Assembly (NCBI GenBank): GCA_029561145.1
Contig: JAKQJM010000034.1
Coordinates: forward strand, 37,033-101,032
Length of the DNA stretch: 64,000 nucleotides
Reading direction: 5' to 3'
Source: Pseudomonadota bacterium
Lineage (GTDB): Bacteria; Pseudomonadota; Gammaproteobacteria; Xanthomonadales; Rhodanobacteraceae
Shown: positions 39,593 to 50,220 of the stretch, in pieces
How the letters are laid out: every line of letters begins with the position of its first letter
How positions within the stretch are numbered: the stretch's first letter is position 1
Program-made: the position numbers and the translations under genes
The notes under the pieces: generated by a model
Database searches by the model: none
What the model saw: the letters and a program-made list of their open reading frames with translations, nothing else
What the model was told of the DNA's origin: nothing

Positions 39593-40563
39593 AGCAGGCC
39601 GACGTCGACCGCATCTGGTATGGCGGCGAACCGGCGCCACTCTGGATGCGCCTGCTGGTGCCGGTCTATCGGCTGCTCAATGCCGCGATGCGTCTCAGTT
39701 GGCGCATCGGCGTGCGCGCGCCGGAACGACTTCCCGTGCCGGTCATCGTGATCGGCAACATCACTACGGGCGGTACCGGCAAGACGCCCCTGGTGCTTGC
39801 CCTGATCGAAGCGCTGAAACATCGCGGCTGGCATCCCGGCGTGGTCAGTCGAGGCTACGGCGGAACAGAAGCCGGTCCGATCCTGCTCGACGATGCGGCG
39901 GATCCGCGCAGGGTCGGCGACGAACCGGCCCTGATCCGGCGCCGCAGCGGTGTGCCGGTGGCGATCGGTCGTCGTCGCGTCGCTGCGGCAAGAAGGCTGC
40001 TCGACGCGAAAGTCGATGTGATCCTTGCCGACGACGGCCTGCAGAATCCATCACTCGCGCGCGATATCGAGATCTGCGTGGTCGATGGCCAGCGTCGTCT
40101 CGGCAACGGACGGCTGCTGCCGGCCGGCCCGCTGCGGGAATCGGCTGAGCGCCTGAAGCAGGTCGATTTCGTCGTGTGCAATGGCGGCCAGGTCGCCGAA
40201 GGCGAGATCCTGATGCACCTGTCCGGAGCCGAGGCGGTGCGACTGGATGGCGCGGGCCCGTCCCGGCCGTTGTCCGCATTCACGGGGCAACCGGTTCACG
40301 CAGTCGCCGCGATCGGCAATCCGCAGCGCTACTTCGAGAGTCTTCGCCGAGCCGGTATCGAGGTCATCGAGCACGCCTTCACCGACCACCACGCGCTGGA
40401 GGCGGCGGATCTCGATTTCGCCGATGAACTGCCGATCCTGATGACCGAAAAGGATGCCGTGAAGTGTGATTCATTCGCGACATCGCGTTGCTGGCAGGTC
40501 CCGGTCACCGCGCAGCTACCGGATTTTTTTCTCGACGCCGTGGACGCCCGTCTTCGCCGATAG
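39589..40563 (+). CDS. lpxK: Tetraacyldisaccharide 4'-kinase
   Basis: VIVIGNITTGGTGKTPLVLALIEAL...VVSRGYGG...DVILADDGLQN. Confidence 0.95.
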   Translation: MKQADVDRIWYGGEPAPLWMRLLVPVYRLLNAAMRLSWRIGVRAPERLPVPVIVIGNITTGGTGKTPLVLALIEALKHRGWHPGVVSRGYGGTEAGPILLDDAADPRRVGDEPALIRRRSGVPVAIGRRRVAAARRLLDAKVDVILADDGLQNPSLARDIEICVVDGQRRLGNGRLLPAGPLRESAERLKQVDFVVCNGGQVAEGEILMHLSGAEAVRLDGAGPSRPLSAFTGQPVHAVAAIGNPQRYFESLRRAGIEVIEHAFTDHHALEAADLDFADELPILMTEKDAVKCDSFATSRCWQVPVTAQLPDFFLDAVDARLRR

Positions 40564-40614
40564 CGTGTTGTCCGCGGGACCTCGCATCCGGTGTCGCCGG
40601 TCAAATGCAACCCT

Positions 40615-41358
40615 TCAGCGATCCTTGACCGGCGGTGGCATGGCGCCGAGCCGGACGATGCGATCCATGCGCTGTTGATTGCGGATGATCCTCAGCGTGA
40701 CTGGTTTGCCTGCCTCGGCACCGAGCATTTCCTGGAACTGCCTGCGATCGACGACGACCGTACCGTTCAGGCCGATCACGTAGTCGCCCGAGATCAAGTT
40801 GGCTTGCGATGCGGGGGTGTTGCCAACCACGGAGCCGATCCGCACGCCGCCGTCGAGCTGCAGGGTCTCGCGCTCGGTGGCGGTCAGATTGCGGAATGTG
40901 GCGCCGAACAGCAGCTTGAATCGCACGTAGTAGGCAGCAAGGAACTGCTCGGGTGACCCTGACCGCTCGTCCTCGCGATAGTGACGGTACAACCAGACCT
41001 GGTCGGCGCCGATGCGTTGCCCGAGCTCGATCGCATCCCGCACCGAATCCTCGTCCGCTTGCGCATAACGCCCGTTGCCGATACGAACGTAGCCTTTCGA
41101 TGCGAGCTCGCGCTGATCGCCGCGTTCATTCTTGCCTTCGATCACGCCAGGATTCGGCGGAGCGGCCTCGGCACGCAGCGCATCGATGTATTCGGGGCCG
41201 CGTTCAATGGTCGCTTCGTAGTGCGTGTCCACGCCGACCTGCGGTTCTTCTGCGGGCAGCTCGACCGGTTGCTCGGTGCGCGTGGCCACCGAACCGCAAC
41301 CGCCGAGGAGGCCCAGTATCACCACCACACCGGTCAGGCGCGTCAGGAAAGTCATCAT
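40615..41358 (-). CDS. PDZ-domain-containing lipoprotein
   Basis: Lipobox LLGGC; C-terminal PDZ-like RIGSVVGNTPASQANLISGDYVIGLNGTVV. Confidence 0.65.
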   Translation of the reverse strand: MMTFLTRLTGVVVILGLLGGCGSVATRTEQPVELPAEEPQVGVDTHYEATIERGPEYIDALRAEAAPPNPGVIEGKNERGDQRELASKGYVRIGNGRYAQADEDSVRDAIELGQRIGADQVWLYRHYREDERSGSPEQFLAAYYVRFKLLFGATFRNLTATERETLQLDGGVRIGSVVGNTPASQANLISGDYVIGLNGTVVVDRRQFQEMLGAEAGKPVTLRIIRNQQRMDRIVRLGAMPPPVKDR

Positions 41359-41449
41359 CGGGGCAGCATAGCGCCAATACCGGGCAGGTGGCGCGCGTCG
41401 CTTCGCGAAATCGCTTGCTTGTCGGTCGGTCCTTGTCGAGTATCCAGCG

Positions 41450-42319
41450 ATGACGACGCCGCAATCGACCCATCTGCGAGGGATCGCGTTCATGCTCGGC
41501 GCGGTCGCCGCGTTCTCGCTGATGGATGTCTGCCTCAAACTGCTCTCCCCGCATTACCCGGCCATGCAGGTGGCCGCCTTGCGCGGCTTGACGTCGGTGC
41601 CGCTGGTCCTGCTCTGGATCGCATTCAGCGGTGGATTCCGGCAGATCCTGACGCGGCGCTGGCGCCTGCATCTGCTGCGCGGGCTGCTCGCGGTGCTGAT
41701 GTTGTCGTCATTCTCGTTCGCCTTGCGCGACCTGCCGCTGGCTGAAGCCTATTCACTGTTCTTCGTCGCTCCACTGATGGTCACCGCGCTCGCTGTGCCG
41801 CTGCTCGGCGAGCGCGTCGGTTGGCGGCGCTGGATCGCGATCGGCGTCGGGCTTGGCGGGGTACTGATCGTGCTGCGGCCCGATGCGGCGCGCATGGCCA
41901 GTCTCGGCAGCATCGCCGTGCTGGTTGCCGCGGCGGCCTACTCGCTGTCGGCAATCACCGTGCGCGCGCTCGGCAAGACCGACTCGACCCAGAGCATGGT
42001 GTTCTGGATGATCAGCCTGCTGACCGTGTTCGCGGTCGCAGCGGCGTGGAACGACTGGGTCGCCGTGCGTTTCGAGCATTGGTCGATCCTGATGGTGCTG
42101 TCGATCAGCGGCGCGCTTGGCCAGTACGCGGTCACCGAGGCGTTCAAGCATGGCGATGTCTCGATCATTGCCCCGTTCGACTATACCGCCCTGATCTGGG
42201 GCGTGCTTTTCGATTGGCTGATCTGGCACACGCTGCCCGATCGGATGATGGTGATGGGTGCCACGATCATCATTGCCAGCGGCGTCTACCTGATCCGTCG
42301 CGGGAACACGCCGCACTGA
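41450..42319 (+). CDS. EamA/DMT family transporter
   Basis: Two EamA-like repeats, about 10 TM helices. Confidence 0.82.
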   Translation: MTTPQSTHLRGIAFMLGAVAAFSLMDVCLKLLSPHYPAMQVAALRGLTSVPLVLLWIAFSGGFRQILTRRWRLHLLRGLLAVLMLSSFSFALRDLPLAEAYSLFFVAPLMVTALAVPLLGERVGWRRWIAIGVGLGGVLIVLRPDAARMASLGSIAVLVAAAAYSLSAITVRALGKTDSTQSMVFWMISLLTVFAVAAAWNDWVAVRFEHWSILMVLSISGALGQYAVTEAFKHGDVSIIAPFDYTALIWGVLFDWLIWHTLPDRMMVMGATIIIASGVYLIRRGNTPH

Positions 42320-42472
42320 GGTGTCGGTACTTCGGCCGCTCGAATCGGGTGATTTTCCTGAACGCCACAAACACCACTGACGAGCAGTTTATTTTGCGTG
42401 CATGCGCGAACGGGCAAGGTGAATCCGGCTGGGCTGCGTCGCAGTCCCGGCAACTCACCAGGAGATCACGCA

Positions 42473-42670
42473 ATGAACGAAGATCGCATCCAGGGCAAGT
42501 GGAAACAACTCAAGGGCAGCATCCAGGAGAAGTGGGGCAAGCTCACAAACGATGATCTCGATGTCGCCGAAGGCAACACCGAATATCTGGCCGGCAAGAT
42601 CCAGGAACGCTATGGCATGGCCAAGGATGATGCGAAGAACGCGGCAAAGGAGTTTGAACGCTCACTTTGA
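42473..42670 (+). CDS. CsbD-family stress protein
   Basis: [54 protein letters not shown]. Confidence 0.93.
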   Translation: MNEDRIQGKWKQLKGSIQEKWGKLTNDDLDVAEGNTEYLAGKIQERYGMAKDDAKNAAKEFERSL

Positions 42671-42690
42671 TGCCGGCGAAGTCCCGGCCG

Positions 42691-42720
42691 CATCAAACCC
42701 CGAGGAATCGGGGTTTGATG
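42691..42720. terminator. Perfect hairpin downstream of csbD-like gene
   Basis: CATCAAACCCCGA-GGAA-TCGGGGTTTGATG; no strong T-tract. Confidence 0.7.
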
Positions 42721-42971
42721 CTTGATGCGGGCGGGCCCATGCACGCGACCAAGCCGGTTCCTGCGTGCCGCCATGGCGGAAACAGCTCAGGCAGGAATCG
42801 ATTGGACGACGATCGCAGGACCGCGGCGCCTTCAAGTCCGCCTGCATGCCCGATCACGAATCCACGGATGCGGCGATCGAGCCGCTCGTATTCGCGCACC
42901 CGACCTGCGCGCATCGCTACACCCGGGCCGGCATCCATCGGATCAGCTACCCGAACCCGTCGCTGCCTTGA

Positions 42972-44597
42972 TCAGGCAGACCTGCCCACCGACTTGCCGA
43001 TCGAACGCGCAACCGCTTCGGCTACACGTATTCCATCGACTGCTGCGGACAGGATGCCTCCCGCGTAACCGGCGCCTTCGCCAGCAGGAAACAGGCCAAC
43101 GGTGTTGAGGCTCTGCAGATCATCGTCGTTGCGCTTGATGCGTATCGGCGAGGAGGTGCGGGTCTCCACGGCGGTCAGCAGCGCATCGTGCTGGTTGAAG
43201 CCGCGGATCTGCCTGTCAAATGCCGGGATCGCTTCGCGCATCGCCTCCAGGGCAAAGCCGGGCAGGGTGGATGACAGGTCGCACAGGTGCATGCCGGGCC
43301 GGTAGGAAGGCAGGACGCTGCCGAAACTGCTTGATGCCCGACCCTTGACGAAGTCTCCAACCAGTTGGCCGGGCGCATCGTAGTTCGATCCGCCGAGGAC
43401 GAAGGCACGCTCCTCCCAGTGACGCTGGAAGGCGATGCCGGCCAGCGGGTCGCCGGGGTAGTCCTGCGGCGTGATGCCGACAACGATGGCGCTGTTCGCA
43501 TTGCGTTCATCGCGCGAATACTGGCTCATGCCATTCGTTACCAGCCGCCCCGGTTCCGATGCCGCAGCGACGACGGTTCCGCCCGGGCACATGCAGAAGC
43601 TGTACACCGCGCGTCCATTGCGCGCGTGGTGGACGAGCTTGTAGTCCGCAGCACCGAGCTGCGCATGGCCGGCACTCGGTCCGTAACGGGCGCGGTCGAT
43701 CAGTGACTGCGCATGCTCGATGCGGCATCCGATCGAGAACGGTTTGGCTTCGACGTACACGCCGCGCGCATGCAGCATCTCGAAGGTGTCGCGCGCGCTG
43801 TGGCCGATCGCGAGGATCACGTGATCCGCGCGGACCTCGTTGCCGTTGGCAAGCACGACGCCACGCACGCGACCGCTCTCGATCAGGAGATCGTCGACCT
43901 TGCTCGAGAAGCGGAACTCACCGCCCAGGCTCTCGATGCTCGCACGCATGTGCTCGACCATCTTGACCAGCCGGAACGTGCCGATATGGGGTTTGCTAAG
44001 GATGAGGATTTCCTCGGGCGCGCCGGCCTTGACGAATTCGGTCAGCACTTTCCGTCCATAGTGGTGAGGATCCTTGATCTGGCTGTACAGCTTGCCGTCC
44101 GAGAACGTGCCGGCACCGCCTTCGCCGAACTGCACATTCGATTCGGGATCGAGCACGCTCTTGCGCCAGAATCCCCAGGTATCGCGGGTGCGTTCGCGCA
44201 CGGCCTTGCCGCGCTCGAGAATCAGCGGGCGCAGTCCCATTTGCGCGAGCACGAGGGCAGCGAGGATTCCGCAGGGTCCGGTTCCGATCACGACGGGGCG
44301 CGGCGTCGAAGGCGGCAACGTCGCGTTGCGCAGGACGAACTTGTACGTCGTATCCGGCGTCGGGATCAGGTGCGGATCCTTCGCGAACCGCTCGAGCAGA
44401 TGGTCGTCACGCGTCGTGCGGATATCGACTGTATAGATGAACTGGATCGCCGACTTGCGACGCGCATCGACGCCACGGCGGAAGATCGCGACCTCGACCA
44501 GTTCACCCGGCGCCAGGCCGAGCCGGGCAGCGATTGCCGCCGGCAGTTCTTCGGCAGCATGGTCAAGTGGCAGTTTGAGTTCAGTCAGTCGCAACAT
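42972..44597 (-). CDS. NAD(P)/FAD-dependent oxidoreductase
   Basis: PVVIGTGPCGILAALVLAQMGLRPLILERG dinucleotide fold; GLFPAGEGAGYAGGILSAAVDGIRVAEA C-terminus. Confidence 0.85.
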   Translation of the reverse strand: MLRLTELKLPLDHAAEELPAAIAARLGLAPGELVEVAIFRRGVDARRKSAIQFIYTVDIRTTRDDHLLERFAKDPHLIPTPDTTYKFVLRNATLPPSTPRPVVIGTGPCGILAALVLAQMGLRPLILERGKAVRERTRDTWGFWRKSVLDPESNVQFGEGGAGTFSDGKLYSQIKDPHHYGRKVLTEFVKAGAPEEILILSKPHIGTFRLVKMVEHMRASIESLGGEFRFSSKVDDLLIESGRVRGVVLANGNEVRADHVILAIGHSARDTFEMLHARGVYVEAKPFSIGCRIEHAQSLIDRARYGPSAGHAQLGAADYKLVHHARNGRAVYSFCMCPGGTVVAAASEPGRLVTNGMSQYSRDERNANSAIVVGITPQDYPGDPLAGIAFQRHWEERAFVLGGSNYDAPGQLVGDFVKGRASSSFGSVLPSYRPGMHLCDLSSTLPGFALEAMREAIPAFDRQIRGFNQHDALLTAVETRTSSPIRIKRNDDDLQSLNTVGLFPAGEGAGYAGGILSAAVDGIRVAEAVARSIGKSVGRSA

Positions 44598-44617
44598 GAG
44601 GACATCATCAGCGGGAA

Positions 44618-45799
44618 TCAGGCGGCGCTTCCGGCGGCGTGGCCCGAAGCCCAGGCCCACTGGAAATTGTAGCCGCCCAGATGACCGGTCACATCGACCA
44701 CTTCACCGATGAAGTAGAGACCGTCGACCTTTCTTGATTGCATCGTGCTCGATGAGAGCTGATCGGTATCGACACCGCCCAGTGTGACTTCCGCCGTGCG
44801 GTAGCCCTCGGTGCCGCTCGCGACAATCGGCCATGCGCACAGCGCGGCGGCAACCCTGCGCAACTCGGACTCGCGGTACTGGCGCATCGGCTTGCTGCCC
44901 AGCTGGATCTCGCAGAGTCTTTGCGCGAGACGACGCGGCAGCACATCACCAAGCACGGTCCTGAACTCGGCCGCGGGTCGCGATCGCTGCTGCTCAACAA
45001 AGAAATCGACGACATCCGTGTCCGGCAGGAGATCGATCAGCAATTCGTCGCCGGGCTGCCAGTACGAGGAAATCTGCAGGATCGCCGGACCGCTGAGGCC
45101 GCGATGGGTGATCAGCATGTCGGCCTTGAACTGCATGTCCTTGCATGAGCTGACGACGGGCAGGGCGACGCCGCTCAGGTCCTGCAATCGCTCCTGATGC
45201 TTGCCGCTCAAGGTCAGCGGGACGAGACCGGCGCGGGTCGGCAATACCTCGTGGCCGAATTGGCGGGCGAGCTCGTAGCCGAATCCGCTCGCGCCCATGC
45301 TTGGAATCGACAGGCCGCCGGTGGCGACGACCAGGGCGGCGCAATCGATCGATCCGGATCCGGTATCGAGGCGAAATCCGCCGCCGACTGCACGCACCCG
45401 ATCGACGCTGCAGCTCGTTTCGATACGGACGCCCGCGCTTGCGCATTCGTCGAGCAGCATGCGCACGATCTGCTTCGACGAGGTATCGCAGAACAGCTGG
45501 CCAAGCTCCTTCTCGTGCCAGGCGATGCCATGCGCGTCGACCATCGCAATGAAGCTCGCCGGCGTGTAGCGGGCCAGCGCCGACTTGCAGTAGTGCGGAT
45601 TGGTGGAGAGGAAATTGGCCGGCGTCGTTCCGGTATTGGTGAAATTGCAGCGCCCTCCGCCCGACATGAGGATTTTCTTGCCGACACGATTGGCGTGCTC
45701 GATGACGCGAACCCGCTTGCCGCGCCTGCCCGCGGTCAGCGCGCACATCAGCCCGGCCGCACCGCCGCCGATGATCGCGACATCGACACTTTCCGACAT
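44618..45799 (-). CDS. HI0933/YhiN-family NAD(P)/FAD-dependent oxidoreductase
   Basis: VAIIGGGAAGLMCALTAGRRGKRV...KILMSGGGRCNFTNTG...GEVVDVTGHLGGYNFQWAWASG. Confidence 0.92.
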   Translation of the reverse strand: MSESVDVAIIGGGAAGLMCALTAGRRGKRVRVIEHANRVGKKILMSGGGRCNFTNTGTTPANFLSTNPHYCKSALARYTPASFIAMVDAHGIAWHEKELGQLFCDTSSKQIVRMLLDECASAGVRIETSCSVDRVRAVGGGFRLDTGSGSIDCAALVVATGGLSIPSMGASGFGYELARQFGHEVLPTRAGLVPLTLSGKHQERLQDLSGVALPVVSSCKDMQFKADMLITHRGLSGPAILQISSYWQPGDELLIDLLPDTDVVDFFVEQQRSRPAAEFRTVLGDVLPRRLAQRLCEIQLGSKPMRQYRESELRRVAAALCAWPIVASGTEGYRTAEVTLGGVDTDQLSSSTMQSRKVDGLYFIGEVVDVTGHLGGYNFQWAWASGHAAGSAA

Positions 45800-45803
45800 T
45801 GCT

Positions 45804-46361
45804 TCAGCGCCCGGCCGACTCGGAAGTCATGCGCGGCTGCGGATCGATACCGATCACCGTCTCGCCGCTGATTATCTGCACATGGCCATCCTGGATCAGG
45901 CACTGCAGACGCAAGCCGCGCTCGGCCAGTGCTGCGAGCGCATCGACGGCACCGACCGCTATGTCGATCACGCTGAGATTTCTTGAACGCTTGAGGTCGC
46001 TGGCGGATTTGTCCCACCAGATGTCGGCACCGCGTCCACCGTAGTTGATGACGATGACCTGGCCGGCTCGTCCACAGGCCTTGCGGATCCGCGCAGGATC
46101 GGGATGACCCAGGTCGATCCACTGGGCGATGTCGCCATTGCGCTCCTTGCGCCACAGATCCGGTTCGTCGTCGACACTGAGACCCTTGCCGAACTCGAGG
46201 CGTTCATCCGCGTACAACGCGAATGCAAGCACGCGCACCATCATGCGTTCGTCGGTTTCAGACGGGTGGCGGGCAAGCGTCAGGGCATGGGTCGCGTAGT
46301 AATGCCGATCCATGTCACTGATCTGCAGCTCGATCTTGTAGATGGTGGCATTGATCGCCAT
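45804..46361 (-). CDS. YaeQ-family protein
   Basis: MAINATIYKIELQISDMDRHYYATHALTLARHPSETDERMMVRVLAFAL. Confidence 0.92.
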   Translation of the reverse strand: MAINATIYKIELQISDMDRHYYATHALTLARHPSETDERMMVRVLAFALYADERLEFGKGLSVDDEPDLWRKERNGDIAQWIDLGHPDPARIRKACGRAGQVIVINYGGRGADIWWDKSASDLKRSRNLSVIDIAVGAVDALAALAERGLRLQCLIQDGHVQIISGETVIGIDPQPRMTSESAGR

Positions 46362-46479
46362 GCGCGGACCTGGTCGGGCAAAACCGCGATTGTAGGGCCT
46401 GCGAACCCGAAAACAGGAAAGGATCGGTGCAACGCCCGGTCGGGCGCGGCTTGAAAACTTTTTTCGCGACGAGCAGTCT

Positions 46480-46899
46480 ATGCGCGTGCCTGTACTCCTG
46501 GATCCCTCGTTGCTGCGTACTGCCGCCCGATGCCTGCTCGCCCTCACGCTGTGCCTCAACGGTTTCAGCACGCTGCCATCCTTGGCGGATTCCGCCGTTG
46601 CGGCCACTGATTCCGTTGTCGCCGGTGACATGGTGCCCTGTCATGTGGGCGCAGCCGACGGCGTCGCGGACGCAAGCATCGAAATGGGCACGCAAGCCGG
46701 GAAACAGACCCGAGGCAAGAGCGATTCGTCCTGTTGCGCGAATGGCCACTGTGCTTGTGGCTGCATCGTTCCAGCCATACTGAGCGTGTCACTGCTGCCG
46801 CTCATGCCACATGCCGTTTCGCGCCCGTTGTCGACGAGTGGCGATGCGGACTTTCCGCTGGCTCGACGCAGCGTGCTTCAGCGTCCCCCAATCGCCTGA
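46480..46899 (+). CDS. CopL-like metal-binding protein of copper cassette
   Basis: Signal-like N-terminus, Cys-rich SSCCANGHCACGC; precedes TolC-like and multicopper oxidase genes. Confidence 0.6.
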   Translation: MRVPVLLDPSLLRTAARCLLALTLCLNGFSTLPSLADSAVAATDSVVAGDMVPCHVGAADGVADASIEMGTQAGKQTRGKSDSSCCANGHCACGCIVPAILSVSLLPLMPHAVSRPLSTSGDADFPLARRSVLQRPPIA

Positions 46900-47012
46900 C
46901 TCCGGGTTGACGAGCCGCGCTCTCGTCGATGCGGCGCGCCTTCGGGCACGCCTTGCAGTCCTTGCTTGCCGTTGATCGGGACGCGTCACGCGTCTGCAGG
47001 TCGCGACGGTCC

Positions 47013-48743
47013 ATGAGAATCGAAATGAATCGAGTGCTACTACGGCTGCCTTTGGCGGCTCTTATGCTCATCCTGGCGAGTTGCGTGTCGGTCTCGCGCC
47101 GGGAAGGCGCCGAACACGTCCAGTCGCTGGTCGAGGCGCGTGTCGCAAATACCCGCTTGTGGAAAGGCGACAACGCATCAGCGGCCATTGACGCGCGGCT
47201 CGCGGAGCTCATCGCCACGCCACTGACGGTCGAGTCCGCCCGCCAGATCGCGGTGATGAGGAATCCGCAGATCGTCGCGGAATATGCTCGCCTCGGGATC
47301 GCCCAGGCTGACGTGGTCGACGCCAGTCGAATCGCAAACCCGAGTTTCGGTGGCTCGGCGCTCAGGGACGGTGGTCCGGCAAAAATCACGATGAGTCTGA
47401 GTCTGCCGCTTGCCGACCTGCTCCTGCTGCCTTCGAGGCGCCGGTTCGCCGAAGCCGGGTACGTCCGTGCCCAGCAGCTCATCGCCGCGCAGTTGATCAC
47501 GCTCGCCTCCGATATCAGCCAGGCCTGGTACGAAGCCGCCGGAGCGCAACAGGTAGCGGCCATGCGCGACGCGGTTTCGCGGGCTGCCGCGGCTTCGGCC
47601 GAACTCGCCAGGCGCTACCACGAAGCGGGAAACATCAGCGCGCTCGAATTCGAGCTGGAACAGGCTGCCGCGAGTCAGGCACGCCTTGCCTCGGCGGCAG
47701 CCAGGGCCGAATCGGTGCGCGCACGCCTTGCCCTCAACAGCCGGATGGGACTCTCGGGTGCGATGGCATCAAACTGGACGCTGGACGTTCCGCTGGCGGC
47801 GCCGGCAAGCGATGAGGAGGGTCTTGAAACCCTGCAGTCACTCGCGCGGGAGAATCGCCTGGATCTGCTCGCTGCGCACCGCCAGGTCGACCTGCTCGAA
47901 GATGTCGTCGATACGGTAAAGCGTTGGCGCCTGATCGGAAACATCGATGTCGGTGTCGAACGCGAACGGGAGTCCGATGGAGCACGACTGACCGGCCCAA
48001 CCCTGTCGCTCGCCGTGCCGTTGTTCAACCAGGGCCAGGCGGCAGTTGCCCGTGCGGAAGCGCAACTTGAAGTCGCCCGCGGCGATCTTGCCCTGCTCGA
48101 ACTGCAGATCGACAACGAGGTCCGGCTCGGCAAGGAACGCGTCTCTGCGATGCGCGACATCGCCGAGGATTATCGCGTGGCACTCGTCCCGCAACGCGAG
48201 GCCATCGTCAGATACCAGGCCGAGCGCAACAACTACATGCTGATCGGCGCCTTTGAACTCCTGCGCTCCAGACAGCAGGAGTTCGACGCCTACGAGGGCT
48301 ATCTGGATGCCGTGCGCGACTACTGGGTGGCCCGGAACGAACTGAGCAAGGCGATAGGCACGAGTTTGCCAAGCGATGCATCGGTCAAGGCCAGGGTGAT
48401 CGGTGTCGATGCAATCCTCGCGCCGCCCGTCGATCCCGGCATGCAGCACGGACAGCACGGCGAGACCATGCCAGAGGCCGCGCACGACGACCACTCCGGC
48501 CACGACATGTCGAAAATGACGCCGACGACGCCCGCGGCAGTACCCGCACCGCATCGAACCGGGCCCTCGTCGAACCCGGATCTCCCACCGCGCGACACCG
48601 GCAACGTGGATTCCGCTGAACCCGTCACGGATCCGCCGCAGGACATCAAGGCCATCGACCACCACGGTCATGAAGGACACGAACCGATGCCGACACCCAG
48701 CCCTGCGCAAACAGGAAACGAAAAGCCCGGAGAACTTCCATGA
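47013..48743 (+). CDS. TolC-family outer membrane lipoprotein with His/Met-rich C-terminus
   Basis: Lipobox LILASC; TolC-type coiled-coil repeats; tail HGQHGETMPEAAHDDHSGHDMSKM...HHGHEGHEPMP. Confidence 0.85.
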   Translation: MRIEMNRVLLRLPLAALMLILASCVSVSRREGAEHVQSLVEARVANTRLWKGDNASAAIDARLAELIATPLTVESARQIAVMRNPQIVAEYARLGIAQADVVDASRIANPSFGGSALRDGGPAKITMSLSLPLADLLLLPSRRRFAEAGYVRAQQLIAAQLITLASDISQAWYEAAGAQQVAAMRDAVSRAAAASAELARRYHEAGNISALEFELEQAAASQARLASAAARAESVRARLALNSRMGLSGAMASNWTLDVPLAAPASDEEGLETLQSLARENRLDLLAAHRQVDLLEDVVDTVKRWRLIGNIDVGVERERESDGARLTGPTLSLAVPLFNQGQAAVARAEAQLEVARGDLALLELQIDNEVRLGKERVSAMRDIAEDYRVALVPQREAIVRYQAERNNYMLIGAFELLRSRQQEFDAYEGYLDAVRDYWVARNELSKAIGTSLPSDASVKARVIGVDAILAPPVDPGMQHGQHGETMPEAAHDDHSGHDMSKMTPTTPAAVPAPHRTGPSSNPDLPPRDTGNVDSAEPVTDPPQDIKAIDHHGHEGHEPMPTPSPAQTGNEKPGELP

Positions 48744-48819
48744 ACCTGCTTCACCTGCCGCGCGCGCGCGCTGCCTGGTTTTCCCTCATCACGGAGTCAA
48801 AGCATGCACGAGGTGCAGC

Positions 48820-50220
48820 ATGACCAGCCGACGCGATCTCCTGCAGCTGATGAGTATTGGCGGTGCCGGATTGCTGGCTGGCACGAGCCGGCCGGTCTCG
48901 GCCCAGCACGCGGATCATGCGCTCGATGCGGTCACGAATGCGGAGGCGAAGCCGGCATCGGCAGGCCGCACGGGTCAGGGCTATCGACCGGTGCGCACCT
49001 TGAACGGCTGGACCCTGCCGTTCCGCATGAACAACGGCGTCAAGGAATTCCACCTGGTCGCCGAGGAAATCGACCATGAGTTCGCGCCGGGATCACGCGC
49101 CAAATGCTGGGGCTACAACGGCACGACACCGGGGCCGACCCTTGAGGCCGTCGAAGGCGACCGCGTGCGCATCTTCGTGACGAACCGACTGGCCGAAGGC
49201 ACCTCGGTCCATTGGCACGGCATCGACTTGCCGAATGGCCTTGATGGCGTCAGCGGATTGAACCAGACGCCGATCGCGCCAGGCGAAACCTATGCCTACG
49301 AGTTCACCCTCAAGCAGCACGGCACGCACATGTATCACCCGCATGCCGATGAAATGACCCAGATGGCCTTCGGCATGATGGGCATGTTCATCATCCATCC
49401 GCAGGCTGGCGAAGAACTGGCCATCGATCGCGACTATTGCTTCATGCTGCACAACTGGGCGCTGCATCCGGGCACCTATCGTCCCGATCCCAGCATCATG
49501 CTCGATTTCGATTTGTGGACCTTCAACTCGAAATCATTTCCGGCCATCGAACACCTCGTGATGCGCACCGGTGAGCGCATGCGTATGCGCATCGGCAACC
49601 TGTCGATGTGGAATCACCCGATCCACCTGCACAGCAATCCTTTCTGGGTGACCGGTTCCGACGGCGGGCGCTGGCCGCGATCGCAATGGCGACGCGAAGT
49701 GACGGAAATCGTCGGCGTGGGACAGATGCGCGATATCGAGTTCGTCGCGACCGAGCCTGGCGATTGGGCCTTGCACTGCCACATGGCGCACCACACGATG
49801 GGCCCGATGGGGCATGGCATTCCGAATCCGGTCGGCGTGGACCCTTCCGGTGTCGAGAACGAGATCCGCAAGCTGCTGCCAGGCTACATGGCGATGGGGA
49901 AGAACGGCATGACCGAACATGCCGCGCATGTCGCGATGGGCATGAAGGGACCAGCCAACACCCTGCCGATGATGGATGGCCAGGGTCAGTTCGGAAACAT
50001 CCACATGGGTGGCATGTTCACCGTCGTGAAGGTGCGCGACGACCTCGCTGCCGATGACTATCGCGATACGGGCTGGTATCGGCATCCACCTGACAAGATG
50101 GCGCGGCGGGTAAGCACGGATCCGGATTTCGGCACGCCGCATCGCCGATCGACTGGCGTCAAGGTCGAGCTGCCGCGCGCTGGAGTCGAGCCGCTGGCTA
50201 GGCCCGCCGATCGCTCGTGA
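48820..50220 (+). CDS. Tat-exported multicopper oxidase
   Basis: Twin-arginine MTSRRDLLQL; Cu motifs HWHGIDLPNGLDG, HPHADEM, HPIHLHSNPFWV, HCHMAHHTMGPMGHG. Confidence 0.92.
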   Translation: MTSRRDLLQLMSIGGAGLLAGTSRPVSAQHADHALDAVTNAEAKPASAGRTGQGYRPVRTLNGWTLPFRMNNGVKEFHLVAEEIDHEFAPGSRAKCWGYNGTTPGPTLEAVEGDRVRIFVTNRLAEGTSVHWHGIDLPNGLDGVSGLNQTPIAPGETYAYEFTLKQHGTHMYHPHADEMTQMAFGMMGMFIIHPQAGEELAIDRDYCFMLHNWALHPGTYRPDPSIMLDFDLWTFNSKSFPAIEHLVMRTGERMRMRIGNLSMWNHPIHLHSNPFWVTGSDGGRWPRSQWRREVTEIVGVGQMRDIEFVATEPGDWALHCHMAHHTMGPMGHGIPNPVGVDPSGVENEIRKLLPGYMAMGKNGMTEHAAHVAMGMKGPANTLPMMDGQGQFGNIHMGGMFTVVKVRDDLAADDYRDTGWYRHPPDKMARRVSTDPDFGTPHRRSTGVKVELPRAGVEPLARPADRS

